From Ettlia oleoabundans (taxonomy: Eukaryota; Chlorophyta; Chlorophyceae; Chlamydomonadales): 24,368 nucleotides of DNA. Numbering within the stretch: position 1 is the stretch's first letter; each line of letters begins with the position of its first letter. Below, in pieces: positions 10,801-20,600 of the stretch. The stretch is from contig JAAMXP010000044.1 in the NCBI GenBank assembly GCA_019693395.1, positions 1 through 24,368 of the forward strand. Direction: 5' to 3'. The notes under the pieces were generated by a model that searched no databases, had not been told where the DNA came from, and was given only the letters and a program-made list of their open reading frames with translations. The position numbers and the translations under genes are program-made.

Positions 10801-12074
10801 TACACATGCTGGCATTGACGCGAGAAGAACAGGTGGATCCAGTCTGAAAAGGTGCCGCTGAGGCGGGACCTCAACTGGCCGCAGTAGGAAGCTGGGCAGT
10901 GTGCAGCTGGCTGTACCAGGCAGCACAAGAGGCAAAGGTGCCGAGTCTGCCAGCGAGAGTGGTGCTGTGTTGCTGGAAACAGCACATGCCGCCTCATTTG
11001 CAGGCAACTCTGGCAGGTCCTTGAGGCTGACATATCCACTGACGGCAGCCACAGCGCCCCCTTCTGACTGGCTAAGGCTGCATGTCGTCAGCTGCTCCAA
11101 TTCAGGCCAGCTGCAGACTGTTGTCGATGCACCATCTTCATTTTCCACTGGAACCAGAATGGGAACATCAAGCAGGGGCGTGTTGATGGTGATGGGTGCT
11201 GGCACTCCCTGCGCCGGTAGGCTGGCCAGCAGGTCAAATGCTGGCAAGCTCATGACAGCCTTGGGGTTGATGGGTAGCGACTGCGGGCTGCATGTGTACT
11301 TCTGCAAGGCAGTGCAAAGCATGAGGTGAATGGGTGAATGCGTTCAACAACGGATTGTTAACCGGCCATCTGAAAGCACGACTGAACCCTCCATCTGGAA
11401 GGCAGCGTCAGCCGTTTTAGCGTGCGCCACACCTTCCGGTTGGCCTCGGGCAGGGGCTGGCTGGGCAGTGGAAGCACTGCGCAGTCCTTTACCATGGTGG
11501 AAAGCAAGCAGATCTGCAGCAAGAATGCACGGAATAAGTGTTGCTTGCAGCACCTGTGGGTGCTAAGGCTGCCTAGCGGCGGGTACACCATGGCACCTGC
11601 CCATCTTGCCTGGCAGCGTTCATCCTCTATGGTGCCATCGATAATAACGGGGATGTCTGCTGTTGGGCTGGTGAAGCGTAACAAGCGGTCCAAGAGTGGG
11701 ATGCGGCAGGTGAGAAGAAAAACCGGAACAGCGCCCACTGCTGCAGCCGCCGCTGCCGCCACCTCTGATTGCTGCAGTTGAGGTTTTAACTGCCGCTGCA
11801 GCGCCTGGTCATGGGCATTCTGAAGGCTCGATAACTCGTGAAATGCTGTGCCGAGCTCCCACTTGCCCTCGTCAAGTTGCAGCTCGGGTTGGAAGCCTTG
11901 GAACAGGCTCGTTGAGTCGGTACGCTGCTTGGCAGACCTAACATCAAAGGAGGGCAGTGTGAGCCACGCCTGATGCGCGTTGGCAGCCGCCTCCCAGTAG
12001 CCAGCCACGCTGCTTGGGGCCGGCAGTGCCAGGGAAGGGCCGTGCCCTCGTGGGCCGCCCGCGATGAGAATCAT
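4881..12074 (-). CDS. SHOC1: SHOC1 (ZIP2-like, XPF-fold) meiotic crossover protein
   Basis: Exons, 5' to 3': 12074-about 11589, about 11513-11433 (these two uncertain), 11301-10587, 10419-9526, 9413-9366, 9187-9048, 8953-8873, 8766-8198, 8061-7916, 7841-7669, 7618-7347, 7245-7149, 7027-6928, 6785-6289, 6116-5275, 5151-4881. From the third exon on, phases agree at every join. About 1,800 aa (Arabidopsis SHOC1 is about 1,600). The N-terminal half is poorly conserved. TAVTLVHHGIRCAHLYL matches a conserved SHOC1 helix. The XPF-like fold (about residues 990-1200) shows WPIVISSD, ARRQLYEAVLSVERAG, VVERQLALVDVVLSPSACLV, AFSRLVLICEG and YRMPDERTEEEAFLTR. The helix-hairpin-helix region starts FYSINPQTAALL. 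The tail is Gln-rich, then AKRQR, then a Gly/Arg run. The ERK nuclease motif is lost, as is usual in SHOC1/ZIP2. In plants SHOC1 pairs with PTD, an ERCC1-like protein, to promote class I crossovers in the nucleus. A stop codon lies immediately 5' of the ATG in frame. Confidence 0.85.
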
Positions 12075-12201
12075 TTATAGTCGCAAAACACAGGATAGCA
12101 TATTGCACACCGGGTCCAGGTGAGAAAATAGAACGTGTACGTTGCCCATGCAGGCAAAATTCAAATCTCGATTCGTTTGCCCCTGTGCTGTGTCTCCAAC
12201 G

Positions 12202-12206
12202 TTACA
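12202..12206 (-). terminator. TGTAA polyadenylation signal of the GNB1L-like gene
   Basis: TGTAA on the minus strand, 29 nt after the GNB1L-like stop at 12235 and about 130 bp before the SHOC1 start codon. The GNB1L transcript end and the SHOC1 promoter are therefore squeezed into about 160 bp. Confidence 0.5.
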
Positions 12207-12234
12207 GCGAGAGTGTAAATTCTGTGATGGCATG

Positions 12235-14047
12235 CTACTGGGCCTCTGCTGGCTGAAACAGCGGCCAGAGCGCCACAGTGCCGTCACGCGCCGCTGTTGC
12301 CAGCAACATGCTCCTCGGCGCAAATTGAATGCCAGTGACAGCTGAGGTGTGATACTGCACAGGGTGAGTTGAACATGAGGCCTTGGAACAATAACAGCAA
12401 CAATCTGTTTCAATGCCTCTCTGCCCGCCACATCCGCGCCCCCTCGTGCTGCCCCGTCCTCTCAGCCGAGCAGCCCTGCCGTTCGGGCCCCTCACCTTCA
12501 GGATTGCAAGCGGCCTGCCGCTGCGATACTTGTAGATCCGTACCCGCCCATCCCACCCTGCGGTCACGAGCAGCTTGCGATCGGGGCGAACCGCCACGTC
12601 GCCAATGCCCTTGCGCTGCAACTCAATGGCGTGCCGCGTGCTGATGTGGCCAGCAGCATGGTCCAACCGGAACACAACCACCTGGTCCTCTGCTGATCCG
12701 CAAGCGCCTCCAGTGCAGCTTGGGTCCACAGCGAGCGCCATCACCGGCTCGCGGCAGAGCCGGCGCTGAGCCAGCGGTGGAGAGTCTGGCGGGGCGCTCA
12801 AGTCCCACACAACCACGCTGCCGTCTTCGTATCCCGCCGCCAGGCAGACCCTTGGAGCAAGGGAGTCAGAGGCTGGCTGTGATGCATGCTGCTTGTCTGC
12901 CACCGGCGGTGCACAGTACAGCTGCACTGCCATCAGCATGCCCAGCTTCTTTCCAGCTGCCTCTTCTCGAAACTCAGCCACCTGCTGGCCGCAACTGCAG
13001 CACAACACCTCTGCTGTTCGCTCGCTGGCCCCTGGGATAGCAAGCAGGGCAGGTGGGTGCTCAGCACTGGCCTCACTGCATGCGTGTAGTGCCCAGATCG
13101 CGGCGCCTGCCACCGCAGCAGGGTCTGCTTGAGCTGCATCGGCCTCGCCGCCTTGCTGACCCTGCTGTTCCTGCTCCCTCTGCTGTTGGTGCGGGCTTGA
13201 GTTTACCTCTTCTTTTGCTGCTGTGGAGGCAGGCACACCAGGGGTATCATCTGCCAGCACGGCCGCCAAAAACTCGTCAACCTGCTCCTGGTCGAGCCCG
13301 GCTGCGGCAGCCTGGTTGTCAGGGCTGCTGCTTTGAGGTTCCGTTTCAGCGTCCAAAGGCTCGCCTGCCAGCACCGAAAAGCGGCAGAAGCTGTAGCAGT
13401 CACGCATGAAGCTGCGCACTGGCGCCCTGCATGGAGGCAACCCGAGGTGCACGGAAATAGAGGCATGAGTAGTGTAGTCATGGCAGAAGGGCTGCTGCAT
13501 GTAAAACGCAGGGGTGTAATGCTGCTGAGTGTGGCATATTAGGCAATGTTGCACAAAAACCTTGCTACAGCAAATATCGAACTGCCTGCTGTGCAGTGCT
13601 GCCTTTTGACAGCGCCACCTCAATCCAGAAATTGTGCAGGACTCACTCTGACAGCTGAAGGCTTTCATCGCACTGCCACAGCAGCGTGGTGCCATCTCGT
13701 CCTTGTGTGCCCAATAGCTGCTGGCCACCTGATTTGAAGAGAAGCAGGCTCAGGATGCCGCCAGTCAGCGGGTGCAGGCGGCGGATGGCGGTGGGGCGGA
13801 GGTCGTGCAGGTCCCACACCCGCAGCTCACCCAAGTTGTCCCTGCGCTCAGTATTCAGTGTCGAGCGAGTAATGAAGCCAGACTCAGCAGCGAGGACCTC
13901 AGCAAGCAGTCGACTAGGGGTGTGGCAGCACGGCGGGTCGGCGCACCCTGACACCAGGAACCGCTCGCCGCCATCAAAGTCCAGGGCCTGCACCTCCCCA
14001 CGGTGGCCACGAAGAACCGCTTGTGGATCAGGCACGTTTGTCGGCAT
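12235..14047 (-). CDS. GNB1L: GNB1L / GTS1 / ASA1-family WD40 protein
   Basis: Four exons: 14047-13947, 13841-13647, 13426-12496, 12354-12235; GT-AG and frame-consistent, 448 aa. Exon 1 starts MPTNVPDPQAVLRGHRGEV, and the splice rebuilds SGDNLGELRVWDL, the first full WD40 blade. Later come TQGRDGTTLLWQ, YEDGSVVVWDLS, REPVMALAVDPSCTGG, TAGWDGRVRIYKYRSG and a final AARDGTVALW. This combination is the signature of human GNB1L and Arabidopsis GTS1, related to fungal ASA1 of the ASTRA complex. In animals GNB1L works with the TTT and RUVBL proteins to stabilise PIKK kinases such as ATR; the role here is inferred. A non-propeller insertion rich in Gln/Ala/Glu (roughly residues 110-200) interrupts the middle, longer than in the animal protein as I recall it. 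The ATG at 14047 directly precedes the conserved LRGH blade. The gene is divergent from VPS72. Confidence 0.85.
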
Positions 14048-14361
14048 ATGCCCTGCGTAGATCTGCCAAGCAGTGAGGTTGAGCAGCGCTGGGAGATGTA
14101 GAAGGGCACTTGCGGGCGCTGGAAGAGCCGGCGTCAATGAGACAGCATTGCGATGAGGGCATCCGAGACATATTGTTGTTGTTTGCTGCTGCATATGATG
14201 CCAACACGACTGCCAGGCTGGACCACTCAAGCAAGCAAGCAGTATCCAAGAGTTTCTTGCATTCAACTATCTATTGGCATTGCATCTATCTAGTTATAAG
14301 TGTTCACGGACGCAAAGTTGAAGCAGCCACAGCAGCTTGAAGCCTGCCTGCAACCTGAGAA
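14048..14361. promoter_or_regulatory. Bidirectional promoter region between GNB1L-like and VPS72
   Basis: Only 314 bp separate the two divergent start codons, so this stretch must hold both promoters and both 5' UTRs. A TATAAG at 14295-14300, 62 bp before the VPS72 ATG, is the only TATA-like sequence I see on that side. The right half (about 14240-14320) is AT-richer than its surroundings. No other element is recognised. Confidence 0.55.
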
Positions 14362-17138
14362 ATGGCCGATAGCGACGGTCTGCCCTCACAGGAGCAGGAA
14401 ATGAGCGAGCTGGAAGTTGGTAGCGAGGAGGTGGGCCTACGATCACTCGCTCTTGCCGAGTAGTCACCCTCCGTCACCCGCTGACACCGCCTGCAGCCTG
14501 CTGGAGTGCAGGAAGAGGAGCGGGGCAGCAGCGCTGAGGAAGGCAGCGATGGAGAAGGAGAAGAAGATGACGAGGAGGACAGTGAGGGAGAGGGCAGCGA
14601 CGGCAGCGAGTCGCCCAGCGCTCGACGGCGGCCCCGCAAGAAGCACAAGCCTTTTGTGGCCCCGCCGCCGCGTGCCCTGCCACAGCGTACAACCCGTGGC
14701 GCACGTATGGGCAATCTTACAGTAGAAGAGGGAGACGAAGAGTTCTGGGTACGGCCTGCTGCCGTGATGCTGCCGGCGTGCGGGCCTCTTATTGGTTCCG
14801 CTGTTTGTCTTGTTATCCTGGTCATTCATGGTCATTCAGGCATGCCCGGAGCACTTTTTTACTAACAAATTTTGCAGTCCAGGTGAAGAGGACACACAGC
14901 TATCGTTTCAAGAGGCCTAACATTTAGCCTTACCTTTATCCTCGGCCTGCTTGCTGCCCGCAGAACCAGGAGTTCTTTGCGGAGGAGGCCAATGACGAGC
15001 GGTATGAGACTGAATCGGAGCCTGAGGACCGTTTCGATGCCGACTTCAATGAATCGGTGTGTTAGGTGCTGGCTTGATGGCACAACAGGGGATCTCCAGC
15101 GCGAGGTTTCAAGTGGCTTGCTTGTTCTTCACATGCGCATGCAGCTTGCGTGCAACACCTCCTTCCACTGTTTTCACTCCACAATCCCACATCACTGGCC
15201 AGCATTTCACCCCACTCCTCGGGATTCCATCTGTCGCTCTCATCCTGGTATCACAGGAGGACGAGGGTGATGACGATGAAGAGGCAGCAGAGGCAGAGGC
15301 AGAGGCCAAAGCCAAGGAACCAAAAAAGAAAGTGCTGAAACCACCGGGGTACAAGAAGCCGCCGCTTCCCAAGCCCAAAACCAAGGCTGGGCAGGAATCT
15401 GGCACAGCAGGGGCCAAGCAGAGCGGCGGTAAGCAGCGCAAGTCCAGCATTGGACCCGAGGATTACTCCATTGAGCGGCGCACGGTGAGGGAGAGCACGC
15501 GGATCAAGGTGGAAGAGGGGGAGCTGGAGCGGAAGATGGCCGAGAAGGTGCGGTGTTGTGGTACATTACCGCAAGAGGGTATGGCGCCCATGCTTGTTGA
15601 CTCTTGCTTGCACCGGCCCTGCAGCAGCAGCGCTATGGTAGCCTTTTCCGGGGTAGCGGTAGGCGGTTCGGCAGAGCTGCGTTGGTGTTCCCCTGGAAAC
15701 CGGTGCCTTTGTTGCGGTTCTGAGCAGCAGTGTGTGTCTGCCTGCCAACATCAGCCAGCCACGAGGCGCGAGTTGAATGCAGCAGTGGCTGCAGTATAGA
15801 GAAGGTGGTCATGCCTGCCTGGCAGTGTGGCCCACCGCCCTGCTTTGCCACATTGCACCGCTCACCCCCCGTATCACCTCTCCTGCAGTACAAGCCCCGG
15901 CGTGCCCCACAGCGCAGCAGCAACTACCGCCCCTTGACCCAAGCGGAGCTGCTGGCTGAGGCGGCCAAGACCGAGATTGAGAACACCAAGTCGTTGCAGG
16001 TGGGCAGTACTGCCTGCATGCCACCTGTACCGCCAGGCCTTGGTGCGCAAATGTTAATCAGGCGGCAATCTGGAGCTGACTCTGGTTGACAGTGGCCCCA
16101 ATAGGCGTGACAGACACGCCCTGCTGGCTGCACCTGGACCCCGCCACCACGGCCTGCCTGCCTGCCTGCCTGCTCACTCGTTACTGCTTCATGCTCAACC
16201 CCTCCTGATTCCCCATTGCTCGCCTGCTGCAGATGCTGGTAGCGATAGAGGAGGAGACCAAGGCCAAGGCTGCTGTACAGAAGAAGCGCTACGCGGGGCC
16301 AATGATGCGCTGGAAGTCCAGGAGAGTGGGCGACGCGGAAATGGTGAGTGAGCAGGACGTTGGTGGGGTGGCGAGCTGTACGGAATGGGTGATGTTGATG
16401 TGGATGTGGATGCGGTGGCAAGTTGGAGTCCATGTCTGGGCTGCAGCGGGTGCAGCACCCTTGCTATCTGTACGTCAGTGATGGACGGGCGGCTTGTGGG
16501 CGAGTGAGTTGAAAGTCGTGAGCTTTTCTCAGCATGGTTTGTCAGCATGCAGTATGCTGTCTCACGCCCCATGCCACTGCTTGCGTACGTCTGACTTGAC
16601 CTTACCCTGCCGTGCCCTGCCCCAGACCACTCTTGAGGTGCGCAACATGGCGATGCCCGAGGAGATGCGGCCCCAGGTGGTGCCGCCACCCATGCCACGC
16701 ATGCTGTGCGCGGTCACCGGACAACCAGCGCGGTACCGCGATCCACACAGCGGCCTGCCCTATGCCAGCCTGGAGGCATTTAGGGAGCTGAAACGGCAAA
16801 GGGAGGCTGGGCTGCTTGCAGTGCAACCGACGCCCGCAGCGACAGGGGCACAAGTGGGCATGCCCCCGTGGCAAAACCCTCAGCAGCAAGCACATCAGGT
16901 GGAGCAGCAGGCATTAACAGCAGGGCTGCTGCACCAGCCGCAGCACTTTGCAGCGATGCCGCCGCCACCGTCTGCGGTGCTGCAGCAGTTTGCTCCCCTG
17001 CAGCAGTATAGAGGCCCGTCGCCGCAGCATCAGCAACAGCCGATGGCACCTGTGCAGCAGCACTCGCTGCCCTTGCCGCAAGCTGCATATCTCCCGCAGC
17101 ATCAAAAACCACAGCAGCCCCTAGCGTTCCCCACATGA
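14362..17138 (+). CDS. VPS72: VPS72 / YL1 / SWC2, H2A.Z-binding subunit of SWR1
   Basis: Seven exons: 14362-14430, 14497-14748 (or from 14512), 14964-15056, 15257-15547, 15889-15999, 16233-16343, 16626-17138; all phase 0 at both ends, about 479 aa (474 with the alternative acceptor). The N-terminus is very acidic with Ser/Glu/Asp runs, followed by RTTRGARMGNLTVEEGDEEF and SEPEDRFDADFNES, the YL1 signature that binds H2A.Z-H2B. A Lys/Pro-rich stretch and a charged helical region (YRPLTQAELLAEAAKTEIEN, VAIEEETKAKAAVQKKRYAG) follow. The YL1_C domain sits at about residues 330-365: MLCAVTGQPARYRDPHSGLP then YASLEAF. A Gln/Pro-rich tail of some 110 residues ends the protein. VPS72 acts in the nucleus as part of the SWR1/SRCAP chromatin remodeller that deposits H2A.Z. 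The family assignment is firm; the long Gln-rich tail is unusual for the family. Confidence 0.92.
15548..15888 (+). other. Longest VPS72 intron (341 nt)
   Basis: GT-AG intron between exons 4 and 5 (gtgcgg start, tcctgcag end). It contains GC-rich filler and a CAGCAGCAGC run near 15622. No gene, small RNA hairpin or transposon end was recognised in it. Confidence 0.6.
16152..16171. repeat. GCCT tetranucleotide microsatellite in a VPS72 intron
   Basis: Five tandem copies of gcct (or cctg, shifted) sit in the intron between exons 5 and 6. A similar, interrupted cctg-rich tract lies in the WD40 intron at about 158-190, so this motif recurs locally in introns. Confidence 0.7.
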
Positions 17139-17183
17139 TATGCTTGCCAGGGGCCGTGTACTGCTATACTGCCTGACCCATGG

Positions 17184-17188
17184 TGTAA
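17184..17188 (+). terminator. TGTAA polyadenylation signal of VPS72
   Basis: TGTAA on the plus strand, 46 nt after the VPS72 stop codon; typical chlorophyte spacing is possible. Confidence 0.5.
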
Positions 17189-17267
17189 GTCATGCCCTGA
17201 TGCAATGACGCTGTGCTGTGCTGCCAAACAGCTGAAATCTATGGGAGCAGAGAGAGCCATTTATACG

Positions 17268-17272
17268 TTACA
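17268..17272 (-). terminator. Candidate TGTAA polyadenylation signal of ATR
   Basis: ttaca on the plus strand, TGTAA on the minus strand, about 350 nt past the ATR stop at 17625. It is only about 80 bp from the opposing VPS72 signal, so the two transcripts would nearly meet or overlap. Confidence 0.4.
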
Positions 17273-17624
17273 TGGACGAGAATAATATCAGTGTATTGTT
17301 AAAAGTTTATGTGTTTAAGTTAAGATCGTGGTAGAAGAAAGTTCTGTGTAGCTGCTATGTACCTGGCTGCTTCTAAACCTAGCATTGATCAGCTTGGCAA
17401 GCTGGTTGCCCGGCTGACGTGTGTTCCACTACAGCTACTCCATGTATTCCTCAGACGTGACACACATTTGGGGTACAGGGCGCTGCCAGGAAAATCAACA
17501 GGATGAAGGGTGCTGCCAGGAAACTTGTTTGCTTATGTTAAGTAAATTGAAGCAGCGTAAGGGGCAGATGAAGCAGCGCCAGGAGTAGCAGACGGGTGCG
17601 TGTGCGCACCACTGCTCCCTCGAA

Positions 17625-20600
17625 TCACATCCATGGCATCCTGCAGGTGAGGAGACGACAGCCCAAGCAGGCAACATAAATGGAGGTGTGCCGACACTCT
17701 GCAATGCAATTCGTACACCGCCCACTACCACCACCAGACGTACACAACCAGGCACTGCAGTTATGCACCGCAGATGCTCACCACCAGATGTACATCATGC
17801 CCAGGTTGTCCTTGGACGAGGCCTCCTCTATCAGCCGGTGCGCCTGCCCCTCCACACTGAGGGGCATGCAGGGGCGGGAGCTGACACCCAGGAGCGTGCC
17901 AGTCAGCCGCCCTGCGGTGAGGCAACCGGTGGTTGGACGGGTGAGTGGGTGTGCTGGCAGGGATGGACAGTGCAGGCACAGGTAGGGCAGGGCCTTTTGG
18001 ACTGATTGATATATGTTTGTAGGTTGGAGAGAAGCGGCATGGCATGGCAAGGATTTGGACGGGCTGCCTGCGGCTGCCTGCCTCTGCACCTGCTTGCGCT
18101 CCTGGGCTGTGCTGCTGCCCGCGCTTTCAACCCACAGCACACTCCTGCTTTTGCAGGCTTTTTCCAGCTGAACGACCATATGCCCGGCCTGGATACCCAG
18201 ATGATGACACATGGGGCCCTGCCATAACCCCAGCCCTGGTCTTATCTCACGTAGACCCTCCCCAAAGCCCAGCCGCTCACCCTCAATGGTAGCCAGCGCA
18301 TCCTTGGCGTGCGGGTTGTCGGCGCCCTCGTCCCCGCCCTGCGCCTTGCTGCCCCCCTCCCTGCCACGCGTCCAGTCCACCAGCGGGTCGTGGACAAATG
18401 TGTCCATCACACTGAAGAAAGGTAGAGGGATGGCGAGGGCAGGCGGAAGGGGATCGTGAGTGAGGCAGTTGCGAGGAAGATGCAGCACTAATACAGCAGT
18501 ACAAACCCGACAACAGCGTGTATTCAACTCCAGTGCCCAGGCAGCAGGATGCCAGACGTGGTACAATCACCAACAATGTTGATGGGAGCAGTGAATCAGC
18601 CCCCCGTCAGCACAAATCGACCGCTCGCCTAAGTATGGATCCCTTGTGCTGCCGCAGCACGCTCAGCGTGATCTCGCACACCCGCCGGTACACACCCTCC
18701 ACGCCAGATACACCAAACCCGTCTATCATGTTCTGGGTCAGCCTGCAACACACGCGACAGCATGGTGTTGAATCCGTGCCGGCACCGACATGAGAAAGGA
18801 TATATGGAGAAACAGGGCCTGCCAGGGACATGACATAGCAGCGCTGCATGGTGGCTGCCGCGCTGTGCCGATTGAAGCGGTACAAAATGGAGCAGCAGAT
18901 CACTAGGGTGGGAATGCGGTGCTGCCCCTGCAGATTGAGCAGCGGCAAGGGGCTTTTGGAAATCGGCGGATGCCTTACATCTCCCCCAACACAGCCCACC
19001 TGAATGGGACCATCTCCGGCTTCTGCAGTGTCAGGCCCTTGTCAAACAGGCAAGAGAAGTCGACGTGAACAACATCGCCGCTGCGGTGGGGGCAGGGGTG
19101 GGGGCGATGATGAGAGGGGCCATCCACTGCCGCGGTAACGGTGTTCATTTCAGGCTTGGCGGCAGCGGGATGGTCGGTGGCGCATGTGGGCCAGTGGTTG
19201 GAGAATGCATGTTTTAAGGTGCCCGCCTATGTTGCGGGGACACAGCTGGGCATCTCACCCACCCACCCACCCACCTGCAGCAGTCGACCAGTATGTTTTC
19301 TCCGTGCCGGTCACCTAGCCCCACCACATGACCCACCATGCTCCATACGGCTGCAGAGGGACGACGCAGGAAAGCAAGGGGAGGCAGAGAGGGAGAAGTT
19401 GAGCAGAGGATCCAACAACTGGTGCGGTGGCGGACAGGCGGGCAGCCCGTGCCTGCCCATGCCCACCCCGGCAGGCCCGCAGCCTGCCATATGGCCTGCA
19501 AAACGCCACTGCCTGCCAGCGCCCCCGCTTGGCACCCTTGTTCTATACCAACCTGCTGTGCGTGTGTAGGCGAGGCGCGCATTGAGCCAGGCTGCGGGCT
19601 CTGTGAATCTGCCCAGCTGCCAGCGGTGGAAGAGCGGCGGGAAGGACTTGAGCACCTCCTCCAGCACCTCCGCACGACGCTTGGACTGCAGGAGGGGCAG
19701 GGGACGGGGTGTGGGCATCGGATGGGAAAGGTGAGCTGGCGGCAGTGATAGGAGCAATGCGCCCTTGCTAAGGGCAGATGGCACAGGCAGGTGTGCTTGA
19801 AATGGCGACAGATTTTTGTGTCAGCTAGTGCTCCTTTTGAAAGCCAAGCCATGCGCCCATTTGCCTGTTCATACCCCAATCAAGAGTCTGAGCATGCCCG
19901 CTCCCTACGACCCCTCTCACTCCCTATGACCCCTCTCAAACGAAACAACCCACCACCCACCCACCCACCGGCGGCGCCGCCTCCCATATCCTCTGAATGG
20001 CGCGGTTGGTGGTGCGTGAGTCGAACAGCCCGGCTGCCGAGTAAACGTCTGTGAGGCAGTGACGCAGCCCTGTGGTGTGCAGCACCCACTCAACAATGCC
20101 GTTGTCCTCGCCGATGGGCAGCACGGCAAAGCGGCTGCGTGCACAGCGAGGCAGGCAGAGGCATGGGACCCACAGGTAGGGGTTGAGTGGGTCGTGGTAG
20201 TTTATTGAGAAGAGAGGCAGTGATGCATGATGCATGCGGGTTGGCAAGTGCGCATGTCTGTCAAGAAGGAGGGAAGCGTGCGAGTGACGAGTCAACAGGA
20301 TGCTGGGTGCTACAACAACCTCATCAAAGTCCCACGTAGCGATGCCACCTGCACACGAATGCCCCCGCACCCCACCCTGGCCCCAACTTTCCTTCACCAC
20401 AACAATCCATCACCATGACCTGCTACACTCAACACCACACCCCGCTCACCGCAGGTAAAGGTTGCGCCTGCGTGCTGCCGGGTCCCCCGTGAACAGCCTG
20501 TTGACCACACCCGCCGCCTCCATCATGCGGTTGTCCTTGCGCAGGTCGTCCTTGGGCTTGGCCAAAAAGGTGTAGTGGCGCCCGTCGCTTCCGGTAAGAG

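Larger units (their letters stand above)
17139..17624. other. Convergent 3' region between VPS72 and ATR
   Basis: This 486-bp region holds the 3' UTRs of VPS72 (+) and ATR (-). It includes an AT-rich patch at about 17270-17345, the most AT-rich stretch I noticed in the window. No gene was found. Confidence 0.65.

Noticed and set aside
13842..13946. Open stretch in the GNB1L-like gene that could be a 35-residue insertion
   Set aside because: It has no stop, but it starts GT and ends AG; removing it rebuilds SGDNLGELRVWDL, the canonical first blade, so it is an intron.
19261..19275. CCCA/CCCACC repeats at many ATR introns as telomere-like or mobile ends
   Set aside because: They are pyrimidine-rich or GTGGGT donor-associated tracts at the intron starts (seen from the plus strand as cccaccc), repeated at most donors of this gene, not telomeric or transposon sequence.
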